A stretch of 64,000 bases of DNA from an uncultured Acetatifactor sp. (GTDB lineage: Bacteria > Bacillota > Clostridia > Lachnospirales > Lachnospiraceae): contig CAJTZD010000003.1 in the NCBI GenBank assembly GCA_910584235.1, positions 62,001 through 126,000 of the forward strand, read 5' to 3'. The position numbers were made by a program, and so were the translations under genes. This document shows positions 33,834 through 42,283 of this stretch, one piece after another (positions within the stretch are counted from its first letter, which is position 1; each line of letters opens with the position of its first letter). Below the pieces are notes generated by a model. That model saw only the letters and a program-made list of their open reading frames with translations. It did no database searches and was not told the DNA's origin.

Positions 33834-34827
33834 CGCAGAGCTGCCCGAAATCCATGCCCGCCGCGGCAGCCTCCTGGGGCAGCAGGGAAGTGGGCGTCAT
33901 TCCCGGCAGGGTATTGGCCTCCAGGCAGTAGATCTCCCCATCCCCGCTCATGATATAATCCATCCTGGCATAACTTTTCAGACGTAAAATCGCGAATACC
34001 TGCTCCGCGATCTCCTGCATTCTGCGGCTCTTCTCCTCCGGAATCTGCGCAGGACAGGTCTCCACCGTGGTGCCTGCCTGGTATTTATTTCTGTAATCAT
34101 AGAAGCCCTCCTTGGGAGCCATCTCTATCACCGGCAAGGCTTTCCCGTCCATGACCCCCACGGAAAACTCCCTGCCCTTGATGTACTGCTCCACGATCAC
34201 CTCTCCGCCGTAGCGGAAAGCCTCCTCCTTGGCCCGTTCATACTCTGAGGTATCGTTTGCGATGCACACGCCTATACTGGAGCCGCCGCAGGAGGTCTTT
34301 ACGATTCTGGGATAGGGGATCTCCTCGGTTTCCCGTTCTCCCCGCTTCATTCTGATGCCCCGGGGCGTTGGCACCCCGTGAGCCCGGAACAGATCCTTTG
34401 TGATGCCCTTATCTATGGCCAGGCAGGAGCCTGTGAAATCCGCCCCCGTATAGGGGATGCCCAACAGGTCAAAGCAGGCCTGGATCCTGCCGTCCTCCCC
34501 ATTCGCCCCGTGCAGGGCCAGAAACACGCAGTCCGCCTCCTGACAGATTTCCAGCACATGAGGGCCGAAAAACCCCTTTCCGCCATCTCCCCGCAAGGCT
34601 TTCACCGCCTCTAAGTCAGGGCACTCCTCCCCCACCGCCATCACTGTGTCCGCCCAATCCGTATCCCGTCCAAAAATACCCTCTGTTTCTTCCTCATACC
34701 CTAAGTACACATCCAGCAGAATCGCCTGATGTCCGTTTTTCCGAAGCGCCCTGTATATCATGCCCCCGGAACTCAGAGACACGTCCCGCTCCGAACTGAT
34801 TCCTCCCGCCAAAACTACGATTTTCAT
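33802..34827 (-). CDS. ddl: D-alanine--D-alanine ligase
   Basis: Ddl joins two D-alanines for peptidoglycan. The 341-residue ATP-grasp protein shows LAGGISSERDVSLSSG at the N-terminus, FLALHGANGEDGRIQ, YTGADFTGSCLAIDKG, VKTSCGGSSIGV, the omega loop region EQYIKGREFSVGVMDG, and ARMDYIMSGDGEIYCLEANTLPG near the end with metal ligands. Gene order ddl then murF on the minus strand suits D-Ala-D-Ala supply and use. GAGGGG precedes the ATG. The region coding its C-terminus is tandemly duplicated. Confidence 0.95.
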   Translation of the reverse strand: MKIVVLAGGISSERDVSLSSGGMIYRALRKNGHQAILLDVYLGYEEETEGIFGRDTDWADTVMAVGEECPDLEAVKALRGDGGKGFFGPHVLEICQEADCVFLALHGANGEDGRIQACFDLLGIPYTGADFTGSCLAIDKGITKDLFRAHGVPTPRGIRMKRGERETEEIPYPRIVKTSCGGSSIGVCIANDTSEYERAKEEAFRYGGEVIVEQYIKGREFSVGVMDGKALPVIEMAPKEGFYDYRNKYQAGTTVETCPAQIPEEKSRRMQEIAEQVFAILRLKSYARMDYIMSGDGEIYCLEANTLPGMTPTSLLPQEAAAAGMDFGQLCEEIVQMAHRR

Positions 34828-34939
34828 AAAAACCCCTCACTTTTCCCGGCTTGCTGCGTGCACTCTCTGTCCCCATCGCTTTTGCCCGGGCCCGCCTGCG
34901 CGCCATACAGCCATTCTATTGATACTTATTCCACCAATA

Positions 34940-35428
34940 ACCGATACATGACAGCATGGGAACGATTCCCTTACGCATATCTCCATTTTATTAACCGGCC
35001 GGGCATCCGTCAAGCCTTTAAAACACGAATAGAACCATATTCCAAGAAAAAACCAGGAGCTGTTGTCGGGATGCCCGGTTTTGCAGCAATACATCAGCGT
35101 TGTAGCTATATGCGGGAATACCTGGGGAAGTACCCGGAAAAGGATTTGAGAAAAGCGATAAACAAAGCTATAGACCGAAAAGTGCTGCCCTAAAGGACTG
35201 CACTTCTGCATTAGGAAGAATGTGCTGCGGGAATTTCTGATAAGGCGCCGCGGGGAGGTGACGAAAGTGACGCAACTGGACTACACATTTGACAGGAGCA
35301 TAGAGCTTGCGCGGGAAGATACCCGGAAAGAGGAGCGCGTCAATACGAAACGCGAAAGGATAGCGAAAGAGCAGGCACGGCAGGCAAAAGAAAAGGCAGA
35401 GAAAGAAGTGGAGAGGCGCGCAAATTAA
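34940..35428 (+). pseudogene. Remnant of an Rpn-type (PD-(D/E)XK transposase/nuclease family) protein
   Basis: Two adjacent frames read as the C-terminal part of this family, which I recall as common in Lachnospiraceae. One is INRPGIRQAFKTRIEPYSKK to AINKAIDRK, with its stop at 35191-35193. The other runs from about 35201 (HFCIRKNVLREFLIRRRGE), then REDTRKEER and a charged tail, to a stop at 35426-35428. A frameshift near 35180-35200 separates them. The N-terminal nuclease core, including the PD-(D/E)XK residues, is absent. The family assignment rests mainly on the LREFL-RRRGEV pattern and charged tail. Confidence 0.45.
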
Positions 35429-35447
35429 AATCTCCGGGTAGTTTTTT

Positions 35448-36443
35448 TCAATCTTCCAACACAGCCACCGCATCCATATCCGCCAGTTCCTTTGAACTGC
35501 GGACCACCACATTGGTCAGCGCCGCTTTCACCACCACTTTCTTCTCATCCTGATCCTCAATGGTAATCCCGGTTTTCCACACCACATACTCTTTCCCGAA
35601 ATTGCGCTGCTGCTCCACCACCTCGTACACATAGGCCGCGCCGGTCCCATCATACCTGACGCAGCTGCTTGGAATCGTCATGGGGTATTCCTCGCTCACA
35701 TACTGCAGCTCTATCCGCACCGGATATCCCTGGGCATATCTCTCCTCCCCCTCCAGCCTGACGCTGTAACGATAACTTCCGTTCTTATAAACGGGCTGCC
35801 CCAGAGCCAGCTTCCTTTTGTCTTTCCCTATCACGGCGCTCCCTGAGGTAAATTCCCGGAAGCCGGACATGTCCACCGCCCACTCCAGGCGATATCCCTT
35901 TTCCGGCAGCCCCAGCTTCAGCACGGTCTCCCCGTCCGTCCTCTTTCCTTCCTCACAGCCCTGATATATGACATAGGCTTCCTCCCGGGCGCAGATCAGG
36001 CCCTCCTGGGAAATCAGTTCTTCCAGAATTTCCATCTCTTCCCTCAGCCGCACCAGCTGCCATGCGGCCAGCCCTCCCCGGAATTCCTCCGCTTCCGCCT
36101 CCGCCGTCTCCTCCAGGCTTTCCGCCTGCAGAAGCATCTCATAGTAGGCGATCTGCAGGTCGCTCTCCTTTAACCTCAGGATGAGATCTCCTGCCTCAAG
36201 CCAGGCGCCCTCTCCGGCGAAAACCTCCTCCACGGTACAACTCGTCGGCAGCCTTATCTCGGAAATCTCTTCGTAAAATATTTCACCGTCCACCGTAAGC
36301 TCCTCCCGGATAGCGTTGGGCGCGGTGGACGTCAGCGTTACCACAGCCAGATCCTCCGCATAATTCTTCGCGGAAATCAATGTACAGGCACCTATTGCCA
36401 GCAACATGCCTGCCGCAACCGTTACGAACCAATACTTTTTCAT
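35448..36443 (-). CDS. Membrane-fusion / HlyD-like adaptor protein
   Basis: About 331 residues: one N-terminal membrane anchor (WFVTVAAGMLLAIGACTLI), then a beta-barrel/lipoyl-type region (VDGEIFYEEISEIRLPTSC, AGEGAWLEAGDLILRL), a helical hairpin (about 105-165, Glu-rich) and a return barrel (YDGTGAAYVYEVVEQQ) ending with VVVRSSKELADMDAV. This is the topology of periplasmic-adaptor-like subunits found in Gram-positive exporters. Its start at 36443 (GGAGGGG upstream) overlaps the stop of the MalG-type permease by four bases, ATGA. That coupling to sugar permeases is odd because adaptors usually go with MacB-type exporters. Confidence 0.7.
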   Translation of the reverse strand: MKKYWFVTVAAGMLLAIGACTLISAKNYAEDLAVVTLTSTAPNAIREELTVDGEIFYEEISEIRLPTSCTVEEVFAGEGAWLEAGDLILRLKESDLQIAYYEMLLQAESLEETAEAEAEEFRGGLAAWQLVRLREEMEILEELISQEGLICAREEAYVIYQGCEEGKRTDGETVLKLGLPEKGYRLEWAVDMSGFREFTSGSAVIGKDKRKLALGQPVYKNGSYRYSVRLEGEERYAQGYPVRIELQYVSEEYPMTIPSSCVRYDGTGAAYVYEVVEQQRNFGKEYVVWKTGITIEDQDEKKVVVKAALTNVVVRSSKELADMDAVAVLED

Positions 36444-37243
36444 CCCTGTATCCCCTCCTTTTCCATAACGCCCCATATCCCATTTAAGAACAGCACCACC
36501 ACCGGGAGGGAAAAGAGCACGGCCCCGGCATAAGACAACTCTCCCCTCGCTTTCGCAAAGAGCACCGACAGAGGGTATTTCGTAATATCCTGAATGTAAA
36601 CCAGAGGCTCTTCCACCATGCCCCATAAATCCGCACTGACTATAATTCCGAACACCAGAAGCCCCATCCGCATCTGGGGCAGCGCGATCCTGCAGAATAT
36701 GGTCAACTCCCCCGCCCCCTCTATCCTCGCCATCTCAAACACGCTGTCAGGCACCCGGCGGCAGAGACGGTGCAGAAAGAAAAGGTGCCAGGGCGTAAAG
36801 CTGCCGATCAGGATTACCGCCAGCCTAGAGCCCCTCAGGTGCATATTGGAAAGGGCAATCAACTGGGGCACCAGCAGCATCTGCATGGGAAGCAGCGCCA
36901 GAACCGCATATCCGGCAAGGATACGGTTCTGCGCCTTATCTCCCATAGTTGTCAGGCCATATGCCGCCAGCGAAACAAGAAACATCGCCAGCAGCAGCGT
37001 CGGCACCGTCAGAAAGAGGGTGTTCCAGTAGGATATCCAATATTCCAGATTATGAAACAATACGTCTATGTACTGCCCCGGAGACAAATAGCGGTACAAA
37101 AACATAAAAAAATTTTCTGCCTTATAGGGAACCGGATTTTCAAAGGAGCGCAGCAGCACCCATACCAGAGGCGCCATGACAAACCCGCCAAACAGTATCA
37201 GCGCTCCCCTCTGTACCGCCCTCGGCGTTCTATACCATCTCAT
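36440..37243 (-). CDS. Sugar ABC transporter permease (MalG-type)
   Basis: The 267-residue protein has six predicted membrane spans and the cytoplasmic EAA loop that docks the ATPase (EMARIEGAGELTIFCRIALP, near residue 190). The C-terminus ends with the usual hydrophobic span and a short tail. It belongs to the CUT1 carbohydrate importers. It overlaps the MalF-type gene upstream by 14 bp and the adaptor gene downstream by 4 bp. No ATPase gene is nearby, which is common because one MsmX-like ATPase serves several CUT1 systems. Confidence 0.88.
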   Translation of the reverse strand: MRWYRTPRAVQRGALILFGGFVMAPLVWVLLRSFENPVPYKAENFFMFLYRYLSPGQYIDVLFHNLEYWISYWNTLFLTVPTLLLAMFLVSLAAYGLTTMGDKAQNRILAGYAVLALLPMQMLLVPQLIALSNMHLRGSRLAVILIGSFTPWHLFFLHRLCRRVPDSVFEMARIEGAGELTIFCRIALPQMRMGLLVFGIIVSADLWGMVEEPLVYIQDITKYPLSVLFAKARGELSYAGAVLFSLPVVVLFLNGIWGVMEKEGIQG

Positions 37244-38030
37244 GCTTTCTTCCCACCTTTAGCAATAAACCATTTAGGATCAGAACAGGAATCAGCGCGG
37301 CAATCGCTGCCGCCGACAGACGCTGATAATTCAGATTCTGAAAATTGTTAAAAAAGAAATTGCTTACCACATATACCTCATCCGGCGGATATTCCCCATA
37401 GAGCAGATAGCTTTCCCGAAACAGCCGGAAAAAACAGATTCCGTCAAAGATCAGCAGAAACCGGATATAGGGCCATAGGTACCAGCACTTAATTTTGCAA
37501 AATACCTGCCATTTGCGCGCATGCTCCAGCACCGCCGCTTCTATCCACTCAGGGCTCATGGTCAGCTCCATCATCTTCAGCAGTAAAACATGAAATCCCG
37601 TGTACTTCCACAGATAAATCAGCAAGAGCATAAGCCGCGGAGCCAGTTCCACCCCCTCCATACACCGCGTGATCAACGTGGCGGGGAGCAGCATGGGCAT
37701 AGAGAGCACCACCAGCACTCCCAGCACTCCTTTTGAGGCATCCAGAATATAAACAAAAAACAGCGAAAGCACTGCAAGGCTTCCCACACATGCCGCCATC
37801 ATCAGCCAGGTATTTCCCAGCGCCAGACGGAAAGAATCCGAGTGGAACAGCGAATTATAATTTTCCAGCCCGCCGAAAGTAAAACGCCCCGGCGTCCTGC
37901 TGAATGCATATAAAAAACAATAGCACAGGGGAAACAGATAAAATAATATCGTTCCCGCCATGCTTGGCAGAACAAAAAACAGCTTTTTTGCCTTTCGCCA
38001 ATATCCCATTTTGCTCTGATCCCTCCACAT
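37230..38030 (-). CDS. Sugar ABC transporter permease (MalF-type)
   Basis: The 266-residue membrane protein has about six spans and the N-terminal layout of MalF/UgpA proteins (FVLPSMAGTILFYLFPLCYC, SRTPGRFTFGGLENY). Its EAA loop is degenerate: EAAVLEHARKWQVFCKIKCW keeps EAA but lacks the usual Gly and Leu-Pro. That could weaken ATPase docking. GGAGG lies within the first codons, so a start at 38009 (MGYWRKAKK) is a good alternative. It follows the truncated binding-protein gene by 38 bp. Confidence 0.82.
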   Translation of the reverse strand: MWRDQSKMGYWRKAKKLFFVLPSMAGTILFYLFPLCYCFLYAFSRTPGRFTFGGLENYNSLFHSDSFRLALGNTWLMMAACVGSLAVLSLFFVYILDASKGVLGVLVVLSMPMLLPATLITRCMEGVELAPRLMLLLIYLWKYTGFHVLLLKMMELTMSPEWIEAAVLEHARKWQVFCKIKCWYLWPYIRFLLIFDGICFFRLFRESYLLYGEYPPDEVYVVSNFFFNNFQNLNYQRLSAAAIAALIPVLILNGLLLKVGRKHEMV

Positions 38031-38068
38031 TATTCCATCAGATACAGCTCAGCCCCCTGCTATCTGCA

Positions 38069-39061
38069 TTACTCATTCAGATACAATTTCATCCTTTGAA
38101 TCATTTTGTCGTAGCAATTCTCAAAGGAATCCTCCCCCAGAAAGTACGGCTCCATGCATTCCTGAGTCAGATTTCCCAGCGCCGCATTGGGAATGACGGC
38201 TTCCTGAATCCTCCCGGGGATCTCCAAAAGCAGCTGCGCATTGGCTTCATTCAAAGGTTTCACCGGCCATCCCGGACCGACGCCGTCTTTGGAGCTCAGC
38301 GTCTCTATGCTCTCCTCGTAAACCGCCGCACTTACCGGCGCATAATAAATGCTTTGCGTCTCATACTTGGGAAAATCTACCGTCATGGGCGCATCCATCA
38401 GGTATTTTAAGAGTTTCCATGCATTCTCCGCATTCCGCGTATTGGCGTTCACTGCGCCGTATTGGATTACCTGCACCGTAAGCCCATCGCCGTCCGTCCG
38501 CTCAAATGGAGCGAAAGACATTTCTTCGATCACCATTTTGGGATATACCGTCTGATAATACCTCAGGTTATTCATGAAAGAGTAATTCTCCAATAACCAG
38601 GTAAAGTGGGCAACCGCCCCTGCAAAATCGTTCTGGTATCTTCCCGCTATCGTCCTGGTTTTTTCCATATTGTCATAAAATACTTTTACAAAATCAGCCA
38701 TCCGGCGGAATTCTTCTTCCTCCACGGATACTTCTCTGCTCTCCGTATCTATTAGGCCGCTCCCCGATGTCTCCAGGAAGAGATTCAGCACATCCGCACG
38801 GCCCAGCTGCAGGCTGGAAGCGCCATAGGCTTCATCCCCCTCCAGGGCCAGGGCCTCCGCAGCCAGGGCGGCATATAAATCGCCGCTTTCGCTTATCTTT
38901 TCCGCCTTTTCCTGAGTGGAATAGGCCTGCGGCAGGTTCCAGCTCAGAGGGATAAAGTACTGATGCCCGCCAATCCTGCCGGCACGGATAATCGTGTCAA
39001 GATAACTCCCCTCAGGCAGGGCTTCCACCTGTTCGTCCAATGCCAGCAGCGCTCTGCTCAC
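38069..39061 (-). CDS. Extracellular solute-binding protein, N-terminally truncated
   Basis: The 330 residues match the C-terminal three quarters of a family 1 sugar-binding protein: GGHQYFIPLSWNLPQAYST, YGAVNANTRNAENAWKLLKY, then the closing helices to KLYLNE. The first hundred or so residues, including the signal peptide and lipobox, are absent. The frame opens at a GTG (39061) with a stop three codons before it and no ribosome site. It cannot be exported as it stands, so the gene is probably broken. The loss point coincides with the loss of the 5' end of the divergent kinase gene. Confidence 0.75.
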   Translation of the reverse strand: MSRALLALDEQVEALPEGSYLDTIIRAGRIGGHQYFIPLSWNLPQAYSTQEKAEKISESGDLYAALAAEALALEGDEAYGASSLQLGRADVLNLFLETSGSGLIDTESREVSVEEEEFRRMADFVKVFYDNMEKTRTIAGRYQNDFAGAVAHFTWLLENYSFMNNLRYYQTVYPKMVIEEMSFAPFERTDGDGLTVQVIQYGAVNANTRNAENAWKLLKYLMDAPMTVDFPKYETQSIYYAPVSAAVYEESIETLSSKDGVGPGWPVKPLNEANAQLLLEIPGRIQEAVIPNAALGNLTQECMEPYFLGEDSFENCYDKMIQRMKLYLNE

Positions 39062-39067
39062 GGATAA

Positions 39068-40276
39068 TCACTATTCTATTGGGTAGATATTTTCTGGGGA
39101 CGATGGGTCACAATTCCGCTAATACTGGGATGCAGCTTTATTGTTTATTTGGGTACTCATAAAAACATCCTGCATCTTGCCTTTTCCCTGACCGGATATC
39201 ATATATTAATTCTGCTTAATCACATTTTTACCATACTCTTAAGCATCATAGGCAAAACTATACCCTATTTATATTTGCAAAAACATTCCGCAATTATTTT
39301 ACTCCTTACTCAGATACCTGTTCTCTGCATCTCCTTTTACTTCCTCCGCAGATTCTTCCTCCTACCTAGGCTGTCCATCCTCTCCGCCTGCCCACAAAAA
39401 CTGTTATATTTTTTCCTTGCGGAACTGTACACAGGGCTGGCCCTGATGACTGCTAATTTCATATATGGAGAAGTTGTAGCTTACCCTACAGAAGTTTTGT
39501 CCCTGAACGGGATGCTGATCACCGCTTTTACCCTCTCCGCCATATTGATCTTCTACAATATGTATGATATCCTGAAAAAGAACCATGAACTCAGCCTCCA
39601 GCAGGCACAATTTGCCATCATACAGGATTACGCTCAGCGCATGGAAAATCTTTATGAGGATGTCCGCGTATTCAGGCATGATTACCGAAATATCCTTGCC
39701 ACCATGCAGAACTATATTGATGGAGAAAATATAGAAACATTAAAAAAATACTTTCATGATACAATCCTGTGCTGTGCACCTGTCCTGTCCGATGACGGCT
39801 TTACCCTGGGTAAACTACACCGACTGGAAGACAATGCGATAAAAAGCCTGCTTTATACGAAAGCAGTGGCTATCCTGAACCACAAAATCCACCTTAAACT
39901 GGAGATTATGGAAAACATTCCTGTCCTGCCCATGGACAACATTACCCTGTGCCAGATACTGGGCATCTTATTGGATAACGCTCTGGAGGCATCACTGGTA
40001 AGCGCGGAGAAATCAATCCACATTACTATTGTTGCAACTGATTCTTCCGTCCTTTTCTCCATCACCAATAGCACCCTGCCCCTCCTTGTGCCCATGACCA
40101 CCCTATTTAAACGAGGATACAGTTCAAAGGAAGGACATGAGGGGGTTGGACTTGCCACCGCCAAGGAGCTTCTGGATTCTATTTCCTGTGCGGAGCTGTC
40201 CACAAAGCACGATGGTACTGTCTTCTGTCAGACTCTGGAGATACTTCGACACATCGGTAAAGCATCCAGAGGCTGA
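39068..40276 (+). CDS. AgrC-like sensor histidine kinase (GHKL), 5' end apparently missing
   Basis: The frame is open from 39068 without a usual start; a TTG at 39149 is the first likely start. Reading from 39068 gives a membrane segment (WVTIPLILGCSFIVYLG) that fits the second span of AgrC-type sensors, so the first span is missing. Five or so spans follow to about residue 165. Then come the H-box FRHDYRNILATMQNY, the N-box ILLDNALEAS and the G-box HEGVGLATAKELL. These kinases sense peptide signals. Its partner regulator follows by 76 bp. No AgrD or AgrB gene is visible. Confidence 0.75.
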   Translation, partial: SLFYWVDIFWGRWVTIPLILGCSFIVYLGTHKNILHLAFSLTGYHILILLNHIFTILLSIIGKTIPYLYLQKHSAIILLLTQIPVLCISFYFLRRFFLLPRLSILSACPQKLLYFFLAELYTGLALMTANFIYGEVVAYPTEVLSLNGMLITAFTLSAILIFYNMYDILKKNHELSLQQAQFAIIQDYAQRMENLYEDVRVFRHDYRNILATMQNYIDGENIETLKKYFHDTILCCAPVLSDDGFTLGKLHRLEDNAIKSLLYTKAVAILNHKIHLKLEIMENIPVLPMDNITLCQILGILLDNALEASLVSAEKSIHITIVATDSSVLFSITNSTLPLLVPMTTLFKRGYSSKEGHEGVGLATAKELLDSISCAELSTKHDGTVFCQTLEILRHIGKASRG

Positions 40277-40352
40277 GCAATTGTTCCTAAAGGAATTTAT
40301 GTATGCTGCTAATTTAACTGACGTGCAGTATAAAATAAGGAGAACAAAGCAA

Positions 40353-41102
40353 ATGACGGAAATATACCTTTGCGACAACGAGCTCATCTGGTTAGAGCAA
40401 ATGGAACAGGCTATTTCAGATTTTATAATAAGCAGTGACTGGGCGCTGGCTATTGCATGCAGAGCCTCTGCGCCACAAGAACTTTTGAATCAGCTAATGC
40501 AGCACAGAACCTCCGGCGGAATCTATTTTCTGGATATTAACCTGAGATCAGAAATGAACGGCATAACTCTGGGCGCAGAAATTCGTAAGCTGGATCCTGA
40601 AGCCGTATTGGTCTTCGTCACCTCTCATGACGAATTGGTAATGGATACTTTCCGCCTTAAATTACAGGCTACGGACTACATTTTAAAGGACAGCGGCAAT
40701 CTCCGCGCCCAGATTAGGGAGACACTGCGCGTTGTGGAATCGCGTTATGGCCGTTTTGCGGGAAAGCTGTCCGCACCTCGCGTCCGGCTTGAAACAGGCG
40801 GTTTCGTCCATTTTATCATAAAGAATGATATTTATTTCGTAGAATCGGAAAAAAATCAGCACAAACTTTCTGTCCATCTGCGGTCCGAAATGTTCACCCT
40901 GGCCATGCCATTAAAGGAGCTTGCAGCGCTGCTGGGAGGGGATTTTATCTTCTGCAGACGAGGCTGTCTGGTCAATCCCCTGCATATAACCGCATTGGAC
41001 CAAAAAGCCAGGGAAATTGTCTTCGACAACAGGGAAAGATGCCACTGTTCCCACAGGGCATGGCGGATTGTGGCAGACAAAATGGATATCAAAGTTTTTT
41101 AA
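40353..41102 (+). CDS. LytTR response regulator (AgrA-like)
   Basis: The 249-residue protein has a receiver domain (phospho-Asp in IYFLDINLRS, VTSHDEL) and a C-terminal LytTR DNA-binding domain (HFIIKNDIYFVESEKNQHKL, FCRRGCLVNPLHI). It pairs with the AgrC-like kinase just upstream. AAGGAGA lies ahead of the ATG at 40353. Its last four bases overlap the convergent amidohydrolase gene. With a truncated kinase it may be uncoupled from its signal. Confidence 0.88.
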   Translation: MTEIYLCDNELIWLEQMEQAISDFIISSDWALAIACRASAPQELLNQLMQHRTSGGIYFLDINLRSEMNGITLGAEIRKLDPEAVLVFVTSHDELVMDTFRLKLQATDYILKDSGNLRAQIRETLRVVESRYGRFAGKLSAPRVRLETGGFVHFIIKNDIYFVESEKNQHKLSVHLRSEMFTLAMPLKELAALLGGDFIFCRRGCLVNPLHITALDQKAREIVFDNRERCHCSHRAWRIVADKMDIKVF

Positions 41103-42271
41103 TGCTCCCCGGCCTCATATACGATTTCCCCATTGATGATGGTGTACAGCGTCCGCGTGAACACTTCCATGGGATTCCCGGTGAAGACTGCAATGTCTGC
41201 ATCCTTGCCCACCTCCAAGCTGCCCACCCTGTCCGCCACGCCGCAGATCATGGCCGGGTGGATGGTGATGGCTTTGTATCCCTCCTCCAGGGCCAGTCCG
41301 GACTTCACCGCCAGTCCCGCGCACAGAGGCAGCGAAGCGATGAGAGATACGGGATGGTCCGTGGTAATCGCGGTCATAACCCCGGCCTGATTCAGGACGC
41401 CCACGGTCTTAAAGGCCATGTTCTGCACCTCGATCTTAGACCTGCTGGCAAGATCCGGGCCTACGATGGCGGGAAACCCCTCCGCCGCCAGTTCTTTTGC
41501 GATCAGATGTCCCTCGGAGCAGTGATCCAGGGTCATCTTCAGATTGAATTCCTTTGCAATGCGCACCGCCGAAAAGATATCGTCTACCCGGTGCACATGA
41601 GCCTTTATGGGAATCTCCCCATTCAGCACAGGCATCCAGCACTCCAGCCGGAAGTCCTCCTCGAACGCCTCCCCGTTTTGGGCTGCATTTTGTTTCTTCT
41701 CCCGGTAGGCGAAAGCCTTTGTCAGTTCCTCCCGCAGCATTGCCGCTATGGCCATCCGTGTGGAGGGGCTTTTCCCCTGGCCGGAGTAATTGACTTTGGG
41801 ATTCTCCCCGAAAGCCACTTTCATGGCCGCCGGCGCTTTCACGATCAGATCGTCAACCCTGCGGCCTCTTGTCTTCAAAAAGGCGAATTGACCGCCCACC
41901 ACATTAGAGCTGCCGGGCCCTATCATGGCCGATGTGATTCCCGCCCGGACGGCGTCGTCAAAGGCAGCGTCCATGGTATTGATGGCGTCAATGGCCCGCA
42001 GGCAGGGGGTAATGGGGTTCACGGTCTCATTGCAGTCATCCCCTTCCATGCCCTTTTTCTCCTCCGTAATACCCATGTGGCAATGGGCCTCTATCAGTCC
42101 CGGCATGACCAGGCCCTCTCCTGCCTCTATGACCCGCTCGCCGGGAGCGGGATGAAAGTTTACCTCATCCCGCTTTCCGATTTCCGCTATCTTTCCGTCC
42201 CGGATCCGGATGCAGCCGTCTCTGATATCCGCTCCGGCCATAGTCTTGATCAGTCCTCCGACGATATACAT
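41099..42271 (-). CDS. Amidohydrolase (imidazolonepropionase/HutI-like)
   Basis: This 390-residue metal-dependent hydrolase has the subfamily motifs PGLIEAHCHMG (metal HxH), IKAHVHRVDD, LDHCSEGHLIAKEL and AITTDHPV (metal Asp region), then VGSLEVGKDADIAVF and TIINGEIVYEAG typical of the composite beta-sandwich. It resembles the uncharacterised prolidase/HutI-related amidohydrolases of Firmicutes. The substrate is unknown, and no histidine-use genes are adjacent. It starts 12 bp after the SpoIIQ-like gene, so the two may share transcripts. Confidence 0.85.
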   Translation of the reverse strand: MYIVGGLIKTMAGADIRDGCIRIRDGKIAEIGKRDEVNFHPAPGERVIEAGEGLVMPGLIEAHCHMGITEEKKGMEGDDCNETVNPITPCLRAIDAINTMDAAFDDAVRAGITSAMIGPGSSNVVGGQFAFLKTRGRRVDDLIVKAPAAMKVAFGENPKVNYSGQGKSPSTRMAIAAMLREELTKAFAYREKKQNAAQNGEAFEEDFRLECWMPVLNGEIPIKAHVHRVDDIFSAVRIAKEFNLKMTLDHCSEGHLIAKELAAEGFPAIVGPDLASRSKIEVQNMAFKTVGVLNQAGVMTAITTDHPVSLIASLPLCAGLAVKSGLALEEGYKAITIHPAMICGVADRVGSLEVGKDADIAVFTGNPMEVFTRTLYTIINGEIVYEAGEH

Positions 42272-42283
42272 CTTCTCTTCCCC

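Noticed and set aside
33395..33931. Overlapping plus-strand frames in the murF-ddl gap
   Set aside because: They read through the pyrimidine-rich gap and the ddl duplication; Pro/Ser/Cys-rich nonsense.
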